DNA of 64,000 nucleotides from Microdochium bolleyi (taxonomy: Eukaryota > Ascomycota > Sordariomycetes > Xylariales > Microdochiaceae), in the NCBI GenBank assembly GCA_001566295.1, contig KQ964246.1:248001-312000 (forward strand), given 5' to 3'. Positions 57,055 through 64,000 of this stretch are shown in pieces. The notes below the pieces were generated by a model. It did no database searches. It saw only the letters and a list, made by a program, of their open reading frames with translations, and was not told the DNA's origin. Numbering within the stretch: position 1 is the first letter of the stretch; the number at the start of each line of letters is the position of its first letter. A program made the translations under genes and the position numbers.

Positions 57055-58020
57055 GCTGTCTGTTGCCTCGCACATAGGAAACGCAGATTTACAGCGGTGG
57101 AGAGAAATCTCTCGTGGTGAGGCCCCATGGACGGAATATCACCGAGATCTTTGGGTCTGCTCTTTCGCCAATGCGGCTCAAATAACTTGGACATGACACC
57201 CGCATTGGGATAATTTGTGACATTTACAAGATTTGCCTCTCCGTGGTCTTCGCAGAAGTTCTCTAAAGACACTTAGCATCCCTGAGTGAATGCACACTTG
57301 TAAACTACTGACCTGAAGGCGTTGAGAACGTGTCCAGTGGCAACTGACCCATGTCATCACCGTCCAAGCCGTTCACAGCCTCTCCAATGTAAGGTACGAT
57401 ACCAAAACAGCGAGATGCATTCATCAACTAAGATTGACAGCAAAAAAGACAAAAAAAAAAAAAAAACACAAACGTACAACACCGGGGATTCGCTGGTCGT
57501 CACCGACCCAACTACTGATCCGGCGGTATCGAGCTTATGTCGCAGGGGAGCGGACGGGACCCTCAGTTCTCTCGATCCTATGGTCGTACGTGGGAGAAAG
57601 ATGCCCCTGTTGCACTCTATGTATGTATGCGTAGCGTAGAGCCTTTCCTGCTTCATGGAGGAGCTAGAAGCCTACGTCATCGGCTCTTGTGTGAATACGT
57701 TGTAGACGTCGCTCATTATCCGATGTTCCGGTGAGATCATGCCCGCCTCCCGACCCATCGGGAAAACCAATGTGAGGACACCAATCCACGCGGACCGAGT
57801 TTCATCAAAAACTGACGCTCTAGAGTGAGCATGTCATATGTATTCGAATCTAAGATCTACCCACCCATACCCCTGTTCCTGGTCATATGCACGTGAGACT
57901 TTTGGAGAATTGGAATGTTATGTACAAAAGAGTAAGCAGCAAAGACATCAAGCGCTGTGTGTGTATATGCAGATGCAGACGTGAAATCACCCTTAGATCT
58001 CACAAGCAGGTTCAGAACCT
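57055..58020. other. Convergent 3' intergenic region fungalysin/MFS
   Basis: This 966-bp region lies between two stop codons, includes an A-run of 16 at 57451-57466, and is of lower GC content than the exons. No gene seen. Confidence 0.6.
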
Positions 58021-59952
58021 TCATCTTCTCGTCCGGACCGTTTGGAGGGGAGTGCTCATAATCTCCTCCTCCTCGCCCTCGAGGTAGATCTCGTGACCGC
58101 TGCCTTCGTAGATGAGAGTGGCCGCGGCGCAGCCGAGCAGCGACATGCATGCCACCCCCCACCAGCTCGCGCCGACCATGCCCATCTCTAGGCTCGAGCC
58201 ATACCAGGCGCCGCCAACGATGGGCCCAACGGTCCGGAAGCCAGCCGAGACGCTCTGACCCAAGCCGTGGATGGTGCCGAGGACGCTCGGGTGAGGGCTA
58301 CAGTTGTTGACCAAGATGATGCTCGCTGGTAACGTGATGGTGCGGCCGAAGACGTGAAAGGCGAGGACCAGACAGATGAAGATCCAAACAGTCGGTCCTG
58401 ATACCGGGGCCGGGGCTTCGCTGCTCGATGGCATGACCGCAAGATAGGGTGCGAGGAAGTAGGCGATGGGGAACAGGGCGAGGAAGAGCTGGAAGCCCCG
58501 GAGCGTACCGAGACGGGCGTGGACCTTTGGGTAGACGAAGAGCTGAAGAAACATGCCGAAAAAGCCGATGATTGAGGTTGCAAAGCCTACGCTCGCCGCA
58601 GGGAATCCGAGGCCTCCAGTAAACACAAAGGGTAGCGAACGGCTGGCGACTTGCTCTGGAAGTGCGCGAGGCGTCGATAAGAACAAAGACCACATGTTCT
58701 GGAAAGCGCCAAGGTGGAAATCATAAAAGGCTCCAGTGATGAGCGTGAAGAGGACATTCTTGGTCCAAATGCGATTGAATGGCAGCTTGGCAAAACTCCG
58801 CTTGACTGGCTGACTGGTGGAGAGCTTCTCTTCGTATGGGCCACCCGTGGTGTGCTGGTCATTGTCATCGAGTCGAGCGTAGTCGTAGGAAGACTTGCCG
58901 AAGATCTTCTGCTTGATGCGCGAGGCAAGGTGGAGACCGTAGTCGAACTGGCCTCTCTTCGTTGGCAGTGTCTCTTCCAAGCAGAGGATGATTGCCCATC
59001 CAGCGAGACTGAGAAACAGACAATTCAGAAGACTGGGGATCGCATACGGATAGCGTCGGACCCAGTCGAATCCCAGGATAGCGTCCTTGCCGAAGATGCC
59101 CGGCATGTTCGCTGCTGGGTCTGCCAGCAGACCTCCCATGACTATCGCAAAAGGTGTCAGTCTCTACCATTTGCGAGAGATGTCGCGGAACTTTCGCTTA
59201 CCTGGGCCAATGAAGGCAGCGACATTGAAGCTGATAGGAAGGATCAGGAAGGCGCGAGACTGGTACTTCCGCTCGACGGTCACTTCAGCGACCATAGTGC
59301 GACTGCTGGTGGTTAGCGATTCGAACTTGTGACCACGATCTGCACGCATCACCACATGTGGGACAACTTACATGATGCCAACTGTCCCGTTGATGGAACC
59401 GCCCAACATGCGCCAAAACATACACCAAGCAAAGGTAGACGAGAAGGCATAGCCGAAGCATGAGATTGCAGTACCAAACGTCCCAATGATCAAGACCATC
59501 TTGCGGCCACACCAGGGAGCATCAGCAGCCTTCCCCCACCACATTGCTGTGAGCACCTGTGCGCCTGTGAAGGCGCCCTGCAGCCAGCCGGCCTGACTGG
59601 ATATCTCGGCATCTGTGAGCCTTGGGTCGAGACTTTTGAGCTGGTAGAAGACGAAGGCCTGGAGAGAGGCGACCTGGAGGAAGTCGACAACGCGGGCGAG
59701 GAAGAGGATGAGGAGCTGGTCCTTGCGGGGCAGGGACATCCACGAGACTGGCCCCGTTTGTGGTTTCGGAGGAGGTTTCTCGTGTATGGATTCGGAGTCA
59801 TGGCTTTCGACATCTGAGAAGTCCTGGGTGGGCGGGAGAACTGTGCCTGTCGAGATGGATTTCGAGGCCTTGCGGCCGTAGAGCGAGCGAGTGTTGGCGA
59901 CCTCGCTCATCGTCTGGCTCGTGGCGCGACGGTGGGTGCGTTGCCGGTCCAT
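58021..59952 (-). CDS. Major facilitator superfamily transporter (YCR023C/ZIFL-like)
   Basis: Exons (minus) are 59952-59372, 59302-59202 and 59141-58021, giving 600 residues with introns of 69 and 60 nt. Twelve membrane segments are expected. The N-terminal about 75 residues are hydrophilic and cytosolic. TM1 starts near LPRKDQLLILFLARVVDFLQ. The MFS motif A is visible as WWGKAADAPWCGRKMVLIIG, followed by FGYAFSSTFAWCMFWRMLGG. A long hydrophilic central loop (KIFGKSSYDYARLDDNDQH and beyond) separates the halves, and the C-terminal half has SVGFATSIIGFFGMFLQLFV, a FHVFGRTITLPASIILVNN stretch and GTIHGLGQSVSAGFRTVGP. This is the pattern of the fungal YCR023C group, related to plant zinc-induced facilitator-like carriers, sometimes annotated as vacuolar or multidrug carriers. 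The substrate is unknown. A TATA-like element lies about 33 bp before the ATG. Confidence 0.9.
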
Positions 59953-61909
59953 GGCGACGGGGTGTGGGCGTCGGTGACGCCTCTGTATATAAGGGTCCTG
60001 GCCCCAAAGCTTAACGGAGGCCGAGAGTAGGCCGGCTATGTGGCAGCCGAAGGGAGGGTGTGGTGTCTGGCTGGCACGGGTAGCTCGAGCTTGGGTGGCG
60101 CCGGAAGGGAGGGCCAGTCGCGTGCCGCGAGCGAACGAGTGTGGGATTGTTGGAGGTGTGTGTATCACTGGATCGTATTGTCCACGTGGGTGCTGACGAT
60201 GGTCTGGTTTCGCAAGGCTGGATGCGTGCGACGCGGGAGTGCGCGGCCGTTGCTGGATAGAGAGCGGACGGCGGGCGGAGGGTGGCAAGGCCGGCCTGCC
60301 TGGAGAGAGGGCGCTGCTTTCGGCGAGTGAGGAATGCGCAGTGGTGGCATGGAAGGGGACGGAGCAGGGAGCAGGAAGCTGTCGTGTCTCAGAAGTACAG
60401 GCTGGCAGTCCCGCGAAGCATGGCCTGCCTTGTGTCGTCAATGGGAGCCCCTCCACCTTGGGCAGGACAGTCAGTGGCTGCGCCAGGCTGCCAGGATCGG
60501 CTGTCAGTGCAGTGGGCAGAGCCGCCGGCTATCGGGCTTGGCCCTGGACTCCCTGGACTTGGTGTGGCTCCTGCTCCCCAGTGCCAAGCGTCGGCTCGAC
60601 CTGACGGGGATTGCAGAAATGAACACATTATCAACTTGCTGCAGCCAATCCACAGGGCCTATGACGCTTACCTCAGGTCCCGTAAGCAATTAGAGCTCTA
60701 TGCCTCCAGGCATGTTCGGCTAGCCAGGACGAATCGTATCCTGCCAGACGATCCACCATGTCGGCCGGCGAGTAATGACTCTGTGAGCAACACAAACTCG
60801 TGCCATTGTCGGCGGCCTCGGTGCAGGGCAGCTCATAGCCATGGGCACTTGATTGTCCGACCACTCCATGATCCTGAAGTCTGCAATTGTTGCCGCCTCT
60901 TGGCAGGCGCAAGCTGAAAGGCGACGGAAGCAGCTAGCTTGGTGGGCGCCAGCCGGAACTGCCCCTGACGCCGGCTTTCCCGCCAGCTAACGAGCAGAAC
61001 TGGCACCGTCCACAGTGCAGTCCATCGGCGGGATTCGCGTGCAGGTGGACGAGGCGCCGGTCGATGCGTGGCCTGGAGTGCAACTGCCCAAGCTGCCAAG
61101 TCTTCGATGGTTGTCTCTCGACGAGACAAGGACCTTACCGTGGCAGACCCTTTCAGGGGCCCCCTTGGCACTGCAACGGTAGTGGACGACTGGCTGTGCA
61201 GAACTCTAGGAGGCAATACGGTCTCTGAGAGCAAATAAGGCATTTACGAGGCCGACCTGCGCAGCGGGTTTGGAGTCTTTCGGGTTCGAGGTGGGCTGAG
61301 GCTGTCAGCTCGTGGTGGATAGCGTAGCGTAGCGCCGCGTAGCGTAATCGGTCTGTCGTGCCGCCCGGCGCCTCAGCAAGACCCCGACTAATGGCACCTG
61401 CATTCCACCCACCACTCGCGTCGCGACCGCCATGCCAAGCGCCAGCCTAGCAGGGTCGCCCTGCACCGCGAGTATTGCAGGCGTGCCTGCCGCCCTGAAG
61501 CCACATGCTGAAGCCAACTTGCTGCCCAGAAAACGAGCCGTGCTGCCGGAAGCCGGCATCGACGCGCTCCTTGCCATTCGTGCCTGGGCACGCTGTCGAT
61601 CCCATTAGTAAACGTCGGGGTGGCCACCACTCTATCTGACAGCAAGTCATCCGAACCTCAAACATCCATCGCACACCACAGGTCACCATCGATCCTCCTC
61701 GACGTCCCCGCCAGTCACTCCTCTACCTCGCCGATCCGCCCTCTCCAAATTCTCCGGGCCGCCATTCCACTATCCCGCGCCCAATCCGGACGTGTCCACG
61801 ATCCGACACCCTCATTAGCCTCCGTAGAGGCTACGGCGCTGCTCGACGGATGACAGTCTCGGCCGGGTGCGACGACGGCCGCAGGTAGTCCCCCAAACTC
61901 CTGGCGATC
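59953..61909. other. Divergent intergenic region MFS/arylsulfotransferase
   Basis: This 1.96 kb region lies between two start codons. The frames at 60282-60917 (+) and 59368-60456 (-, the upstream extension of the MFS frame) have no domain. A short irregular TAGCG repeat is at about 61319-61345. No gene seen. Confidence 0.55.
59985..59991 (-). promoter_or_regulatory. TATA-like element of the MFS gene
   Basis: On the minus strand the sequence reads ACCCTTATATACAGAGG, about 33 bp upstream of the ATG at 59952. As a TATA box it would imply a very short 5' UTR or a start codon slightly further in (Met15), so it is only tentative. Confidence 0.3.
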
Positions 61910-64000
61910 ATGAGGTCCCCGGCGCCATGGATCGTGGGGCTTGTCGCCAGCACCGGCGTCACCAGCGCCGCCGTGGTATCACCGCCACGCTCCCACGCCT
62001 TCTACAACGATTTTGGCTACGAGAAGCTGGCGTATGGCATGCACCCGTTTCAGGCGCACCGCACGCTGTCGACCGACGTTCCCAAATTCAACATCCTCCA
62101 GTCCAGCCCCCAGTGTTCGACGAATCTCTACACATTTCTGGCACCACGTGGGAAGGAGGTACAGGTACCCCAGGCGACAATCTTTGACAGCGAAGGCCGC
62201 CTCGTCTGGACCTCTGGATACGAACGCCAGCAGCTCTATGACCTCAAGGTCCAGGCGTACAAGGGTGAGCAATACTTGACCTTTTGGTCGGGCGATGACA
62301 CAGTCGGCGGTCACGGCGCGGGCACAATACACATGGTACGTCGCACCAAGATATACTCTGGCATCTGGCACGTGGACTGACATTGTGGTGTCGCTTGTGT
62401 CCCTGATCTAGCTTGACAAGAACTACCAAGAATTCAAAAAGATCCAAGCCGCGAACGGCAAGGACGCCGACCTGCACGACTTTGTCATCACGAAAGACGG
62501 GACCGCCCTTATCACGATATACGCGAGGCGAGATGTCGATCTGAACAGCGTCGGTAAGCCCTTTGCCGGTCCGGTATGGGACTGCTACATTCAGGAGATC
62601 AATATCGAGACGGGCGAGGCCATCTTCGAGTGGAGCGCACTCGATCATCTCAAGATCTCCTCAGCGATGATCGAAATCGGGCCAGCGGGCGAGGACGACA
62701 TACCTTGGGACTGGTTCCATATCAATAGTATTGACAAGGATGCCAAGGGCAACTACCTCGTCTCCAGCCGCTTCTTGCAGGCTCTTGTCTACATTGACGG
62801 GCGGTCCGGGGACGTGATATGGATCATAGGCGGCAAGGACAACATGTTCACAGACCTGTCCGGGGGCAACGCTACCAACTTTGCCTACCAACACGATGCG
62901 CGATGGGCCGATGACGACACGACCATCACCATGTTCGATAATGCGGTCGACGACTACCACCTTGAGCGCGCCCTGACACGCGGGCTCAAGATCCGGGTAG
63001 ACCAGACGGCCATGACCGCGCAGATCGTGACCGAATACATGAACCCACGCAAGATCATTGGCAAATCGCAAGGGTCCTACCAGACTCTGCCCAACGGCCA
63101 TGTCCTGCTCGGGTACGGCGACTCGGCTGCATTCACCGAGTACGCCGCCGACGGCACTGTGCTATGCGACGTGCACTTTGGGCCCGAGGTGCGCTACACC
63201 TTCTCGGATGTCATGTCGTACCGCGTACACAAGTATGAGTGGCACGGGTGGCCCTTGACGCTACCCGTCTCGGTGCTCGACCAGAGCGAGGACCGCGAGT
63301 GGAAGGTCTACGTTAGCTGGAACGGTGCGACCGAGATCAAGGACTGGGTGCTTGAGGGCGCCAACGAGCTCACCTTTGTCAACAAGTCGGGCCAGATGTA
63401 CGAGTCGACCAGCTGGAAGAAGCTCACGAGCGAGACCAAAATCGACTACGAGACGGCCATCGCCCTGCAGTATCACTACCCGGCGTGGCTCAGAGTCGTG
63501 GCCCTCGACGCCGCGGGCAACGTGCTGGGGGTGGGCGAGTCTTTGAACGGCACAGCCGTCGGACAGGTACGTTTCAATCTGATTTACGTGATCTTTGTCG
63601 CCAATCACTCAAATCGCGGGAGCCTGCCTCGTTGCATGACAGCTCCCCCACCACTGGAAGGATCACGGCCTAATCCCTGCTTCACCCACGCCCGATCGTC
63701 GGGCGATCCCCGCACGGACTGTCGTAGAGCGGCTTCTCGAGCCGTCACACATATTGCCCTCCCGACCAACTCAGCTCGATGCTTTTGGATTTAGTACACG
63801 GCTAACGCTCTCCCTTCCCGACTATAGCCATGGCGACGTAACCGCCCGCCGATCGGTGAGGAGCAGGACTGGATGATGCGCGTGCTCGTCTACTTCTGCG
63901 GCGCGCTCAGCCTGTGCATGGCCGGCTACATGCTCAAGTCGATATGGCGGTCATCCGGGGGACACTCGCACCTGCGGCGACGGATGCTGTCGCTGCGGAG
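61910..64000 (+). CDS. Arylsulfotransferase (ASST)-like protein with C-terminal membrane anchor, cut by the window edge
   Basis: Visible exons are 61910-62335, 62412-63566 and 63828 to beyond 64000; the second intron of 261 nt is long for this region. There are 584 complete codons in view and no stop. Residues 1-20 form a signal peptide (PWIVGLVASTGVTSAAVV). The body is a beta-propeller-like repeat protein of the fungal arylsulfotransferase type (Arylsulfotran_2): LHDFVITKDGTALITIYARR, the DWFHINSIDKDAKGNYLVSS stretch, DVIWIIGGKDNMFTD, FAYQHDARWADDDTTITMFD and SYQTLPNGHVLLGYGDSAAF. The histidines in LHDF, WFHIN and YQHDAR sit where such proteins keep conserved His. The last exon encodes a membrane segment (MRVLVYFCGALSLCMAGYML) followed by a basic tail, so the propeller faces the lumen or outside. 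Bacterial ASSTs move sulfate between phenols; the role in fungi is not established. Confidence 0.85.

Overview
This 64 kb window is nuclear DNA from a filamentous ascomycete, most likely a Sordariomycete. The genes have short spliceosomal introns (about 50-110 nt, one near 260 nt) with GTAAGT/GTGAGT-type donors and CTAAC-like branch sites. Exons are GC-rich, genes are monocistronic on both strands, and the families are fungal (Zn2Cys6 regulators, fungalysin, RFT1, DUF7702). There are no operons, CRISPR arrays or phage. I found no tRNA or rRNA gene and no recognisable transposon.

Layout. 1-121: 5' end of an unidentified minus-strand gene. 1881-6654 (-): a 1549-residue MIT-domain protein. 6655-12047: a 5.4 kb stretch with no gene I can support. 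12048-13908 (-): a hexose-type sugar transporter. 16363-18160 (+): RFT1. 18751-20643 (-): the DEAD-box helicase DBP3. 21262-26762 (-): a 14-exon ABCC/MRP transporter. 27788-29365 (-): an unidentified polytopic membrane protein. 30299-30930 (-): the Fe-S scaffold ISU1. 32724-35195 (+): the deubiquitinase UBP14. 35682-36631 (-): MAD2. 37100-37678 (-): a GNAT acetyltransferase. 38603-40729 (+): the mitochondrial elongation factor GUF1.

The right third is more accessory. 42451-44301 (+): a Zn2Cys6 regulator that stops inside its middle homology region. 46752-47732 (-): a DUF7702-like membrane protein with a 12-bp minisatellite in its leader. 48418-50052 (-): a second Zn2Cys6 regulator. 50971-53484 (+): an intracellular-type GH3 beta-glucosidase with a PA14 insert. 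54706-57054 (+): a secreted M36 fungalysin. 58021-59952 (-): an MFS transporter. 61910 to the window end (+): an arylsulfotransferase-like protein that runs off the edge.

The housekeeping genes (N-glycosylation, ribosome biogenesis, Fe-S assembly, ubiquitin recycling, spindle checkpoint, mitochondrial translation) are not functionally linked to each other. Two groupings may matter. One is the ABCC transporter next to the unknown membrane protein, an arrangement typical of small export or metabolite loci. The other is the regulator/GH3/fungalysin/MFS/arylsulfotransferase stretch, which looks like a nutrient-scavenging neighbourhood; the regulator and GH3 are divergent and share a promoter with a dense cluster of CreA-like sites. 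I see no clearly new multi-gene system. The best leads are the ABCC/membrane-protein pair, the truncated regulator, an in-frame intron splitting the second regulator's zinc cluster, and the coding-compatible minisatellite.

Exon coordinates were worked out by hand from splice-site consensus, reading phase and family conservation, and have not been checked against transcripts.
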